In this document: piece after piece, positions 1-6,201 of the stretch
Position numbering within the stretch: the stretch's first letter is position 1
Layout of the letters: each line of letters begins with the position of its first letter
Source of the DNA: Clostridia bacterium
Lineage (GTDB): Bacteria > Bacillota > Clostridia > Saccharofermentanales > UBA5734
NCBI GenBank assembly: GCA_009929975.1
Contig: RZZF01000111.1
Coordinates: 1-6,275, forward strand
DNA length: 6,275 nt
Reading direction: 5' to 3'
The notes under the pieces: generated by a model
Told to the model about the DNA's origin: nothing
Seen by the model: the letters and a program-made list of their open reading frames with translations, nothing else
Databases searched by the model: none
Made by a program: the position numbers and the translations under genes

Positions 1-1273
1 GATCTACATGGATACCCAGAACAACATTGTCTACTCCATGAACAACCAGTATGCCGTCAACTCCATCGGCCTGAAAAAACATTCCATGCGGCTGGCCATC
101 AAAAAATCCGGTCAGGAAGACTGGCTGTGTGAGCACATGTTCATCATGGCCGCGGTTGACGAAGAGAAAAACCGTAAAACCTATTTCTGCGGTGCCTATC
201 CGTCAGCCTGTGGCAAAACATCCACCGCGATGATCCCCGGCGAACAGATTGTCGGCGATGATATCGCTTATTTCCGCAATATCGACGGTGAATTCCGTGC
301 AGTTAACGTAGAAGCCGGCATGTTCGGTATTATCAAAGATGTCAACGCGAAAGATGACCCGGTCATATTCGAGAACCTGATGAAGAATCAGGAAGTGATT
401 TTCTCCAATGTCCTCATGGGACCCGACAGGAAACCATACTGGCTCGGGATGGGTGTCGACGCGCCGTCTGAAGGGCGCAATCATTTTGGACAATGGCACG
501 AAGGCGTCAACGATGCTCAAGGCAATGCGGTTGATATCGCCCATGGCAATGCCCGCTATACCATGCGGCTAGACTATCTTGCTAATATCGATAAAGAAGG
601 CTTTGAAGCGAAGAACGGTGTCAAAGTTGATGGCATTCTTTATGGCGGAAGAGACAGCGATACCACGGTTCCGGTTGAGGAATCCCCCAACTGGAAAGAC
701 GGTATTCTCCTCAAAGCGGCCACGCTCGAATCCGAAACTACCAGCGCGACCCTCGGCGCGGAAGGCGTTCGCAACGCCAGCCCGATGGCCAACATGGACT
801 TCGTCTCCTATCCGCTGGGTGAATACACCATGAATAACATCCGGTTCGGGGAAAATGTCAGTGACACACCGCGAATTTTCAGCAACAACTATTTCATGCG
901 CGGTGCCGACGGACAGTTCATGACCAGCAAGCTGGCCAAAAAAGTCTGGCTGCATTGGGCTGACGGGCGAATTCACGGCGAATATGATGCCTATGATACT
1001 CCAACAGGTAAAATTCCGAAGTACCAGGATCTGGTCAAGCTGTTCAAACTGCATCTGGATGAGGACTTTACCGAAGCCGACTACACCTATCTCTTCACCT
1101 TCCGCTGTACAAAATGGATCGAGAAGCTGGAACGAACCAAAGCGTTCTATACCAAAATGGATCCGAACACACCCGCTGAGATTTTCGAGTACTGGGACGC
1201 GGCGATCGCCAGAATCAAGGCCGCCAGAGATCAGTTCGGCGATCAGATCAAACCGGGAGACTATACCGCTTGA
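1..1273 (+). CDS. pckG: Phosphoenolpyruvate carboxykinase (GTP), 5'-truncated by window edge
   Basis: This cytosolic enzyme interconverts oxaloacetate + GTP and phosphoenolpyruvate + CO2 + GDP, linking the TCA cycle to gluconeogenesis or anaplerosis. The first complete codon is at base 2 and the stop is TGA at 1271-1273, leaving about 423 residues. The PEPCK-specific P-loop PSACGKTS is at nt 200-223 and the metal-binding VGDDIAY segment follows at nt 251-271. The preceding EDWLCEHM and the later VDGILYGGR and NNYFMRGADGQF segments also match the GTP-type family, not the ATP-type. In GTP enzymes of about 600 residues the P-loop lies near residue 285; here it is about 65 residues in, so roughly 200-220 N-terminal residues lie upstream. 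The ATG at base 8 is internal, not the start. The reading frame is intact to the end and is followed by a strong terminator. It converges with the minus-strand genes and is probably monocistronic at its 3' end. Confidence 0.95.
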   Translation, partial: IYMDTQNNIVYSMNNQYAVNSIGLKKHSMRLAIKKSGQEDWLCEHMFIMAAVDEEKNRKTYFCGAYPSACGKTSTAMIPGEQIVGDDIAYFRNIDGEFRAVNVEAGMFGIIKDVNAKDDPVIFENLMKNQEVIFSNVLMGPDRKPYWLGMGVDAPSEGRNHFGQWHEGVNDAQGNAVDIAHGNARYTMRLDYLANIDKEGFEAKNGVKVDGILYGGRDSDTTVPVEESPNWKDGILLKAATLESETTSATLGAEGVRNASPMANMDFVSYPLGEYTMNNIRFGENVSDTPRIFSNNYFMRGADGQFMTSKLAKKVWLHWADGRIHGEYDAYDTPTGKIPKYQDLVKLFKLHLDEDFTEADYTYLFTFRCTKWIEKLERTKAFYTKMDPNTPAEIFEYWDAAIARIKAARDQFGDQIKPGDYTA

Positions 1274-1301
1274 GGTTGGGCGACAACCGATCATTGTCAA
1301 T

Positions 1302-1336
1302 AAAAACACGCCGCGCGGCCGCGCGGCGTGTTTTTT
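1302..1336. terminator. Perfect-palindrome bidirectional Rho-independent terminator
   Basis: Bases 1302-1335 form a perfect 34-bp inverted repeat centred between 1318 and 1319. It has a very GC-rich core (ACACGCCGCGCGG and its complement), five A on the left and six T on the right (1331-1336). On the + strand it follows the PEPCK stop by 28 nt. On the - strand it follows the stop of the MFS remnant (1343) by 6 nt, and the left A tract reads as the T tract. It therefore fits a shared terminator for two convergent genes. The symmetry is seen directly; activity in both directions is inferred. Confidence 0.93.
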
Positions 1337-1342
1337 GATGAT

Positions 1343-1701
1343 TCACGACGGTGCCGCCTCGGTGCGCTCCGACAACAGCCAGGTCAACAACAGGCCTGCC
1401 ACTCCAAGCCCTATGATAAAGATAAACAAAAGTCGATAACTGGCAAACAGATCCAAAAGAAGGCCGGAAAACGATCCATCCAGCGCCCGGTGAAAAACAT
1501 AGCCAGCGCATAGCTGGCCAATGAAACCATATAGGGCAGTCCGCTGGCCGCGGCACCGATTGACAGAGTCTGCTCAAGCGCCTCTCTGAACACACTGTAT
1601 GAGTATACGGTACCCAGCAGCAGCATGATCACGAGTCCTGACAGGACATAATGCCAGCGATTGATTGTTGGCTCTTGATGATTCAGCATCACACTCAACA
1701 C
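1343..1701 (-). pseudogene. MFS transporter remnant with large internal deletion
   Basis: The 5' part reads NRWHYVLSGLVIMLLLGTVY, then YSVF and FFTGRWMDRF. This is the usual start of an OFA-like major facilitator: helix 1, helix 2 and the loop motif after helix 2. The frame then runs to an early stop at 1411. In another frame the DNA encodes a typical MFS C-terminus, SGLLLDLFASYRLLF then FIIGLGVAGLLLTWLLSER (last helix), ending at TGA 1343-1345. The two halves meet near 1468-1480, where GATCGTTTT can be read acceptably in both frames. About ten of the usual twelve helices (close to 300 residues) are missing, with a net frame change, so no working transporter is expected. The start is either GTG at 1701 or, better, ATG at 1689 preceded by GGTGAG at 1700-1705. 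It lies just after the GNAT gene and was probably cotranscribed with it. The OFA subfamily is a tentative call; the deletion reading is firmer. An assembly error is the main alternative. Confidence 0.82.
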
Positions 1702-1708
1702 TCACCGT

Positions 1709-2191
1709 TCAAAGATCTTTTTCCATAAACCCGATCGTAAACGGACAGGCAGGCAGCGACAGCGTCTTCAAATGGCGGTAGCCCTGTCGGAGATACCAGG
1801 CCTTAAGCGGACGATTTTCTTCAATGATTTCCAGAGTAATTTTCTCATAACCGGCCGCTTTCGCTTGAGCTGCACAGAACTCAAGAAGCATCCGCCCATA
1901 TCCGGACTCACGGCAGTCCGGCAAAATGGAGAGGTTATGCAGCGCGGCCGCCCCGTCCTCCCCTTTTGACAGGGAATAATAGCCAATCAGGGTATGGTTC
2001 TCAAACAAACCAAACATCTGCCAGCCTTCGGCCAGCCGCTTCTCTAAAAGACTCAGATTCATAAAAGCAGGATGTCTCGGACAGCGTTCTTTTGTCAGCT
2101 TCAGCATATCCGCAACCGTTCCGAAACTGGTTCGAATCACATGAAGGCAATCCGGCAGTTCATTCGCTTCAATGGGTCTGATCTCAGGCAT
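1709..2191 (-). CDS. GNAT-family N-acetyltransferase, single domain
   Basis: This 160-residue protein has the length and layout of a stand-alone GNAT enzyme, which transfers an acetyl group from acetyl-CoA to an amine. It opens with the usual IRPIEANELPDCLHVIRTSF strand-helix. Motif A is seen at residues 86-105 (NLSILPDCRESGYGRMLLEF), with the acetyl-CoA pyrophosphate loop R94-E-S-G97-Y-G99 matching R/QxxGxG/A. Motif B follows as NRPLKAWYLRQGYRHL (126-141). No signal peptide or membrane segment is visible, so it is cytosolic. The ATG start has GGAGTGA at 2198-2204, six bases upstream. It is the first gene after the promoter at 2244-2272 and is followed 7-19 nt later by the MFS remnant. The substrate cannot be read from the sequence; GNATs of this size modify amino acids, polyamines, drugs or protein N-termini. 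Confidence 0.88.
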   Translation of the reverse strand: MPEIRPIEANELPDCLHVIRTSFGTVADMLKLTKERCPRHPAFMNLSLLEKRLAEGWQMFGLFENHTLIGYYSLSKGEDGAAALHNLSILPDCRESGYGRMLLEFCAAQAKAAGYEKITLEIIEENRPLKAWYLRQGYRHLKTLSLPACPFTIGFMEKDL

Positions 2192-2243
2192 CTTCAGTCA
2201 CTCCGCGGGAATCAGAATCATGGCACGGCCATCGTTGGGGTAT

Positions 2244-2272
2244 AGCATAACGGGTTCTGCCGCATCTGTCAA
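2244..2272 (-). promoter_or_regulatory. Sigma-A/sigma-70-like promoter for the GNAT/MFS-remnant unit
   Basis: Read on the minus strand, a perfect -35 TTGACA (2267-2272) is followed by a 17-bp spacer and a -10 TATGCT (2244-2249; 4 of 6 matches to TATAAT). Transcription would begin near 2237, giving a leader of about 45 nt before the GNAT ATG at 2191. A small inverted repeat, TGGC-acg-GCCA (2221-2231), lies in the leader, but it is too short to call an operator. The upstream terminator's T tract runs directly into the -35 box. Confidence 0.75.
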
Positions 2273-2305
2273 AACAAAAACACATCAATTTGCAGGAATT
2301 GGTGT
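2271..2305 (-). terminator. Probable Rho-independent terminator after the SDR gene
   Basis: On the minus strand, ACACCAATT pairs with AATTGATGT around a 6-nt loop (2282-2305; 9-bp stem with one C-A mismatch). The stem is followed by G and then TTTTTGTTTT (2271-2280). It starts 20 nt after the SDR stop codon. The stem is AT-rich and weak, so termination may be partial and allow read-through into the GNAT gene. Confidence 0.6.
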
Positions 2306-2325
2306 CTTTTCTTTCATTTTTGCAT

Positions 2326-3051
2326 TCAACTCGATGATGTTTCCGTTTCCGGCTGATAATGCCAGCCGAAATCATCATGGTAAATCATCTGATGGGTCAT
2401 GCCGCCGTCTATACAGATATTCTCACCGGTGATAAACCCGGCCTGATCCGAACAGAGAAATAGGACCATCTGGGCAATGTCGGACGGTCGGCCAACGCGA
2501 TGAACCGGATGCTGTATCGCGTCCGCCCCCTTATACCCCCGCGCTTGCGTATCAATCCAGCCGGGCGAGATGGAATTGACCCGGACCTGTCCGGCCAGCG
2601 TAACGGCCAGCGCATGCGTCAGTGATGAAAGGCCGCCTTTGGCCGCTGAATAACTTTCGGTTTCAGGCTGACTCATCCTGTCCCTTGATGATGAGATATT
2701 GACAATAGCCCCTCCCGGCGCGAAAAATGGCCTGAACAGCTGAGCCAGATAGAACGGAGCGGCCACACCAACACGCAGTGCCTGATTGAACGCGTCATAA
2801 CTGCAATCTGACAGGCCACTGGACAGTGGCGGCGCGTTGTTGATCAGATAGTCAACCCGGCCGTGATCCTCAATCACTCTGGCGGCAAACTGCCGCAGGA
2901 TCGCTTCATCAGCCAGATCGCCGACAAAATAATCATTCGACTCCCGGTCGATCACACAAACAGCGGCCCCTTGAGCGGCAAAAGCCTCCACGATCGCTTT
3001 TCCAATTCCGTTGGCGCCGCCAGTTACAACGGCAATTTTATCCTTGAACAT
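2326..3051 (-). CDS. Short-chain dehydrogenase/reductase (SDR), classical type
   Basis: This 241-residue protein is a Rossmann-fold NAD(P)-dependent oxidoreductase of normal classical-SDR length. The cofactor loop TGGANGIG is at residues 10-17. VIDRES (33-38) follows the second strand; its aspartate at that position leans toward NAD(H). NNAP is at 71-74, where the family usually has NNAG. The catalytic Ser is in the ISSS run (119-122), and Tyr134 and Lys138 lie in YSAAK. The late RVNSISPGWIDT and ICIDGG segments are also typical. The C-terminus carries an aromatic tail (residues 219-235, ending DDFGWHYQPE) beyond the usual DGG ending. The ATG at 3051 is chosen over upstream Met codons because GGAGGGTGAT sits just before it and the SDR fold starts at once (MFKDKIAVVTGG). 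It overlaps the upstream gene by 14 bp and is the last gene before a terminator. The substrate is unknown; 3-oxoacyl-ACP-reductase-like or sugar-dehydrogenase-like labels are equally possible. Confidence 0.92.
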   Translation of the reverse strand: MFKDKIAVVTGGANGIGKAIVEAFAAQGAAVCVIDRESNDYFVGDLADEAILRQFAARVIEDHGRVDYLINNAPPLSSGLSDCSYDAFNQALRVGVAAPFYLAQLFRPFFAPGGAIVNISSSRDRMSQPETESYSAAKGGLSSLTHALAVTLAGQVRVNSISPGWIDTQARGYKGADAIQHPVHRVGRPSDIAQMVLFLCSDQAGFITGENICIDGGMTHQMIYHDDFGWHYQPETETSSS

Positions 3052-4045
3052 CCGTATCACCCTCCAGATCATAATAATACAGGCAGATATCCTCAACGAT
3101 CCCATTTTTCAGACGAAAGCCATGCGGAATGGTCCCGAGAAAGTGAAAGCCAAGCCGTTCATATAAATGGCGGGCGCGATGATTCGTCGCGACGACCGCG
3201 TTGAACTGCATGATCGTAAAGCCATGCTGACGCGCTCTGGCCAGGCTGTCACGAACCAGCTTCTCACCGATATGCTGATCTCTGACCTCTAGTCGAACCG
3301 CATAACTCGCGTTGCCGATATGGCCGCAGCGGCCGATATTATTCGGGTGTAAAATGTATAATCCTTCGATTCGGCTTGTCTGCCGATTCTGCGCGACAAC
3401 ACTGCAGGTCTGATCAGCAAAGAACGACGCCACCGTGTCAGATGTCAAGAATTCTTCCTGCGGGAAAGCCTGTCCTTCTTCAACAATCTGATTCCAGATC
3501 TCCATCATGTCCGGCAGATCATTTTCACCATATAAGCGAATCAAGATCGGATGGTCCGCCTCAATCTGCCGTTCCAGCGATTCCAGCATATCCGCACACA
3601 CATCCGCGATACAGGGCTCAAGTTTATCCCATGAAGCATTCGCTCCCAACCGGTGATAAGCGATAGCCAGCGCACCATAAAAGACCAGTCCCTGGCTGTG
3701 CCGTGCCACGTGAAGGGTCGAGGCTGACTGACCGATCGCCCGTGCCGCAGCCTGCGCTGCCGGATCATGCTCAGCTGATCGGGCCGCCGCGTGGCATGCC
3801 AGAATTTTCGCCTTGACCCATGGCAATTTAACGGAACCTGCGAGCCACTGCCTGGCTGCATCAAGTGCGGCCTGCGGCCGCTGATCCTCCGGATCGAACA
3901 TTCGCCAGATCGGCATTAACCGTCGATCACAGTAATCAATCGCCCAGTTTGCCAGAGTAGTCTTGCTTTGCGCGGTGATCTGCTGGATGAGTGGTTGAAC
4001 ATAGGGCGCGTCAGGGTCACTGAGTAATTTTCGTTGTTGACTCAT
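3038..4045 (-). CDS. Imm-5-like putative immunity domain fused to GNAT acetyltransferase
   Basis: This is a 335-residue two-domain cytosolic protein. Residues about 27-133 are all-helical and match the Imm-5-like 'putative immunity protein' pattern: WAIDYCDRRLMPIW, then DQRPQAALDAARQWLAG, a K-ACHAAARSA segment, and AARAIGQSASTLHVARHSQG. Residues about 167-328 form a GNAT domain of the MnaT/phosphinothricin-acetyltransferase-like type: IRLYGENDLPDMMEIWN at the start, VVATNHRARHLYERLGF (284-300), and IPHGFRLKNGIVEDICLYYYDL at the end. The acetyl-CoA loop reads R255-D-Q-H258-I-G260, so the first glycine of RxxGxG is His. The ATG at 4045 follows the Nudix stop by 2 nt and has GAGGA at 4052-4056. 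The 3' end overlaps the SDR gene by 14 bp. The Imm-5-like family is named from its recurrence near toxin loci; its biochemistry is not something the sequence shows. The GNAT call is firm, the immunity-domain call is good, and the joint function is unknown. Confidence 0.87.
   Translation of the reverse strand: MSQQRKLLSDPDAPYVQPLIQQITAQSKTTLANWAIDYCDRRLMPIWRMFDPEDQRPQAALDAARQWLAGSVKLPWVKAKILACHAAARSAEHDPAAQAAARAIGQSASTLHVARHSQGLVFYGALAIAYHRLGANASWDKLEPCIADVCADMLESLERQIEADHPILIRLYGENDLPDMMEIWNQIVEEGQAFPQEEFLTSDTVASFFADQTCSVVAQNRQTSRIEGLYILHPNNIGRCGHIGNASYAVRLEVRDQHIGEKLVRDSLARARQHGFTIMQFNAVVATNHRARHLYERLGFHFLGTIPHGFRLKNGIVEDICLYYYDLEGDTDVQG
3056..3065 (-). promoter_or_regulatory. Strong Shine-Dalgarno inside upstream gene, sets the SDR start
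   Basis: GGAGGGTGAT on the minus strand ends four bases before the ATG at 3051. It lies within codons for the C-terminal LEGD of the preceding fusion gene, so the last codons of that gene double as the SDR ribosome binding site. It supports translational coupling and the short SDR start. Confidence 0.8.
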
Positions 4046-4047
4046 CT

Positions 4048-4611
4048 TTAGTCCTCAAGGAAAGCATTTTTGTTCGCTGATTCAGATAAGTCCTCATGAC
4101 GCAGCCAGCCGTATTGCCTGCGCATCACAAAAATCAAACGGATCAGATCCGGAAAGTACGGCAGGAAGGTCTCGTTTTCGATCATGGCCAGAATGTCATC
4201 CTGATCCGCCCATCGCGCCGCCTGGACCTCCTCCGGCTGAAAAGACAGCGTGTTCAGATCAATGTCTTCTTCGATCAGATACACATCATCAAATCCATCA
4301 GGAAAATTGACGGTCATATGCGGTCTTGCCTGCGACAGATTAAGATGAAGACCCAGTTCTTCCGCCAATTCCCGTTCAACCGCCTGCTGACTGCTTTCGC
4401 CCCGAAGCGCGCTGCCGCCAACCGTCAAATCCCAAAGATTCGGCCAGCCGTCTTTATTCTTCTGGCGCTGTTGAATGAGCATCTGACCCTGAGAATTGAA
4501 CAGACACAGATGAACGACCAGATGATAGTCGCCGGTCTGTAAAGTCTGTCCGCGGACCACCTCTCGATTCTGCCTGACGCGATGAACATCATAGACATCC
4601 CATAATTCCAT
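4048..4611 (-). CDS. Nudix hydrolase, isopentenyl-diphosphate-isomerase-like subgroup
   Basis: This 187-residue protein has a complete Nudix box at residues 66-88. It has G66, E72 and R80-E-L-x-E84-E85-x-G87-L, exactly matching Gx5Ex7REUxEExGU, the metal and pyrophosphate site. The order WDVYDVHR - GDYHLVVHLCLFN - LIQQRQKNKDGWPNLWD - Nudix box resembles the YfcD/IPP-isomerase-like Nudix subgroup rather than MutT. Such proteins hydrolyse nucleoside or other diphosphate-linked compounds; true isomerase activity is not implied. The start is ATG 4611: it follows the upstream stop by 2 nt and has AAGGAAGG at 4618-4625. The longer in-frame reading from 4734 would run through the preceding gene and adds nothing family-like. 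It lies mid-operon between two GNAT-containing genes. The substrate is unknown. Confidence 0.92.
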   Translation of the reverse strand: MELWDVYDVHRVRQNREVVRGQTLQTGDYHLVVHLCLFNSQGQMLIQQRQKNKDGWPNLWDLTVGGSALRGESSQQAVERELAEELGLHLNLSQARPHMTVNFPDGFDDVYLIEEDIDLNTLSFQPEEVQAARWADQDDILAMIENETFLPYFPDLIRLIFVMRRQYGWLRHEDLSESANKNAFLED

Positions 4612-4613
4612 AT

Positions 4614-5516
4614 TTAGCCTTCCTTTGCTGCTGAACTCCAATACGTCATCGTCTCGAACGGGAAAAAGCCGATATTGAAATAAAAAGGTTGCTCCGATCC
4701 AACAATGGCTTGTCTGGCTCCCAGTGCACCACATCGCCGAATGGCTTCATGAACCACAGCTTTACCCAGGCCCATACGGCGGTAATCCGGATCGGTCGCG
4801 ACGGGTTCAATATAGCAATAGGTATCCTCCGGCCGGTACCATGATCCACAATGTGAAACATAGTGCCCATCAGCCGCGGCCACGGCAAGCACCAGTTCAG
4901 GTCGAATCATCGGGCTGGATAACATTTGCTTTCGAACGGCGATGGACGCTTCGTCGTCCGGAGGGCTTCCTTCATGGTTGAACCCACGCCACATCACCCG
5001 ATGGTATTGATGCCAATTCCAGTCATCCGCCAGACTGACAAAGGAATACCCTTCCGGCAGCGGATGGTAGTCAAGCTGATCAATGTCCAGCATCGAGAGC
5101 CGATCGCGATCCTGAGTCGGTCGAAAACCCTGAGCGAATGCCGAACGCTGAAGCTCGATATCATGATCGGATATGAGCAAACGAAGTTTTCCCTGATTAT
5201 GCAATGATTGCCTGGCGTAAGTGACCAGTTCAGGTTTTAGAGCAGTATGCTGTGAGTCAGTAAAGATAAATCCCTCCCCCAGCGTGCTCTCATAGGTTGC
5301 CAGAGCAACAATCTGACCATCGTCTTCCCATAACCCGATATGATTCTGACGCTCCTGATCCCATCCAGCGTGCGTAATTCCCCACTCCCACGCTCCCCAG
5401 AGAAATCTGGGTGATACAATCCGCTCCGCATTAATGCGAATCAGAAAATCACGGACTTTCTGGTAATCCATGGAGAAAAATGGTTCGTCTGTGTAGTGTC
5501 GAAATTTGACTGACAT
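4614..5516 (-). CDS. Long GNAT-family acetyltransferase, probable tandem GNAT
   Basis: This 300-residue protein is about twice the length of a single GNAT. The C-terminal half (about 155-300) is a clear GNAT domain. It has CYIEPVATDPDYRRMGLGKA (234-252), with the acetyl-CoA loop R246-R-M-G249-L-G251, then HEAIRRCGALGARQAIV and FNIGFFPFETMTYW. The N-terminal half (about 1-145) has GNAT-like spacing: a helix-rich start, GLWEDDGQIVALATYES, then LRLLISDHDIELQRSAFAQGFRPT. It lacks a clear RxxGxG loop, so it is probably a degenerate second GNAT. ATG 5516 is preceded by GAGGAG at 5523-5528 with a 6-nt gap, better than the upstream Met at 5558, which would overlap the preceding gene's end. It starts 31 nt after the flavin-reductase-like gene and ends (TAA, 4614-4616) 2 nt before the Nudix gene. 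Tandem GNATs often have one active and one structural half. The substrate is unknown. Confidence 0.88.
   Translation of the reverse strand: MSVKFRHYTDEPFFSMDYQKVRDFLIRINAERIVSPRFLWGAWEWGITHAGWDQERQNHIGLWEDDGQIVALATYESTLGEGFIFTDSQHTALKPELVTYARQSLHNQGKLRLLISDHDIELQRSAFAQGFRPTQDRDRLSMLDIDQLDYHPLPEGYSFVSLADDWNWHQYHRVMWRGFNHEGSPPDDEASIAVRKQMLSSPMIRPELVLAVAAADGHYVSHCGSWYRPEDTYCYIEPVATDPDYRRMGLGKAVVHEAIRRCGALGARQAIVGSEQPFYFNIGFFPFETMTYWSSAAKEG
4618..4625 (-). promoter_or_regulatory. Shine-Dalgarno that decides the Nudix start
   Basis: AAGGAAGG on the minus strand sits 6 nt before the ATG at 4611 and lies inside the last codons of the upstream GNAT gene. It rules out the longer in-frame start at 4734 and points to translational coupling. 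Confidence 0.8.
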
Positions 5517-5547
5517 ATGCGTCTCCTCACATTTTGTCGACCGTTGT

Positions 5548-6198
5548 CTAGTATTCACTCATCTCGCGCAGTTTGTGCAGGACAGCGATGGCGTCTCTGG
5601 ATGTCCCCTGATAAGTTTCCGGATTGACGGGGTAATGAATGTTGTACAGATAGCCGCTTTCGCCATAACGGCCCAGATCGGATTCTTCCAGATGCTGCTG
5701 ATCAGCACTTATATGACAGATCTCAAAACACATCAGCGCATGCGAGTCCCCTTCGATGATGTCCTTTTCCCATAAAAAACGACATTCGAGATTCAGGAAG
5801 CATTCCTTGATCCGGGGAGCCTGGACCGTCGCCGCCGGTTCAGCCGACAGCCCGGACAGAGCAATTTCATCATCATCAAACTGATTGTGGCGGATCGTCG
5901 CATAGCACCGATCATAGTAATCAGCTGACGGGAAATTGAGAACCACTTCACCATGTTGTTTAACCGTCTGATAAAGGTGGCCTGATTTGTTGACACTGGA
6001 CAGGATCGCGTAGAATCCCTCCGGACGGCTGCCGAAACAGCTCCACGACTGCAGACAGGCATTGGGCCGGCCATTGGATTTATACGAGGTCACGACAAAC
6101 AGCGGGGACGGTATCGCAGTCACGAAATCCATCCAGTGGAACCCATAGGTCTGCATACTCTCCATTGAAGCCGGGATTGTCGAATATTCTTTTTTCAT
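5548..6198 (-). CDS. Flavin-reductase-like FMN-binding protein
   Basis: This 216-residue protein resembles the split-barrel flavin reductase/FMN-binding family (flavoredoxin-like). Typical features are AIPSPLFVVTSYKSNGRPNA (29-48), the SWSCFGSRPEGFYAILSS stretch (51-68), where family members contact FMN, and HLYQTVKQHGEVVLNFPSAD (74-93). A later ECFLNLECRFLWEKDII and HALMCFEICHI follow the barrel strands. Such proteins bind FMN and reduce flavins or act as small electron-transfer or substrate reductases. No signal peptide or membrane segment is seen. ATG 6198 is preceded by GGAGGGTGAT at 6202-6211, nearly identical to the SDR site; the longer reading from a TTG at 6216 would use the Shine-Dalgarno as codons. 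It follows the upstream stop by 14 nt and leads into the tandem GNAT gene. The electron donor and substrate are unknown. Confidence 0.85.
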   Translation of the reverse strand: MKKEYSTIPASMESMQTYGFHWMDFVTAIPSPLFVVTSYKSNGRPNACLQSWSCFGSRPEGFYAILSSVNKSGHLYQTVKQHGEVVLNFPSADYYDRCYATIRHNQFDDDEIALSGLSAEPAATVQAPRIKECFLNLECRFLWEKDIIEGDSHALMCFEICHISADQQHLEESDLGRYGESGYLYNIHYPVNPETYQGTSRDAIAVLHKLREMSEY

Positions 6199-6201
6199 TT
6201 C

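Noticed and set aside
203..544. Minus-strand open frame of 113 codons under PEPCK
   Set aside because: Antisense shadow over the P-loop region with no ribosome site or family-like features.
569..1309. Minus-strand open frame of 246 codons
   Set aside because: It lies opposite PEPCK, whose sense frame has clear family motifs. The antisense product has no recognisable motif and runs through the terminator hairpin; it is a by-product of PEPCK codon use.
1248..1595. Minus-strand open frame of 115 codons across the MFS remnant and terminator
   Set aside because: The frame is Trp/Arg/Pro-rich with no helices, crosses the palindromic terminator and enters the 3' end of PEPCK. The other two frames carry the MFS-like halves instead.
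2192..2325. Possible small RNA or riboswitch in the 134-bp gap
   Set aside because: The gap is explained by a terminator, a promoter and a short leader; the leader has only an 11-bp inverted repeat (TGGC-acg-GCCA) and no known riboswitch core.
3052..3105. Upstream extension of the SDR by 18 residues
   Set aside because: The SDR fold begins at MFKDKIAVVTGG, and GGAGGGTGAT directly precedes that ATG; the extension is out-of-frame sequence of the fusion gene.
2863..3204. Plus-strand open frame of 113 codons
   Set aside because: Shadow spanning the SDR/fusion-gene overlap on the opposite strand; no motif and no plausible start context.
4612..4734. Upstream extension of the Nudix protein by 41 residues
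   Set aside because: It overlaps the 3' end of the tandem GNAT gene, while ATG 4611 has AAGGAAGG six bases upstream and begins at the family's usual position.
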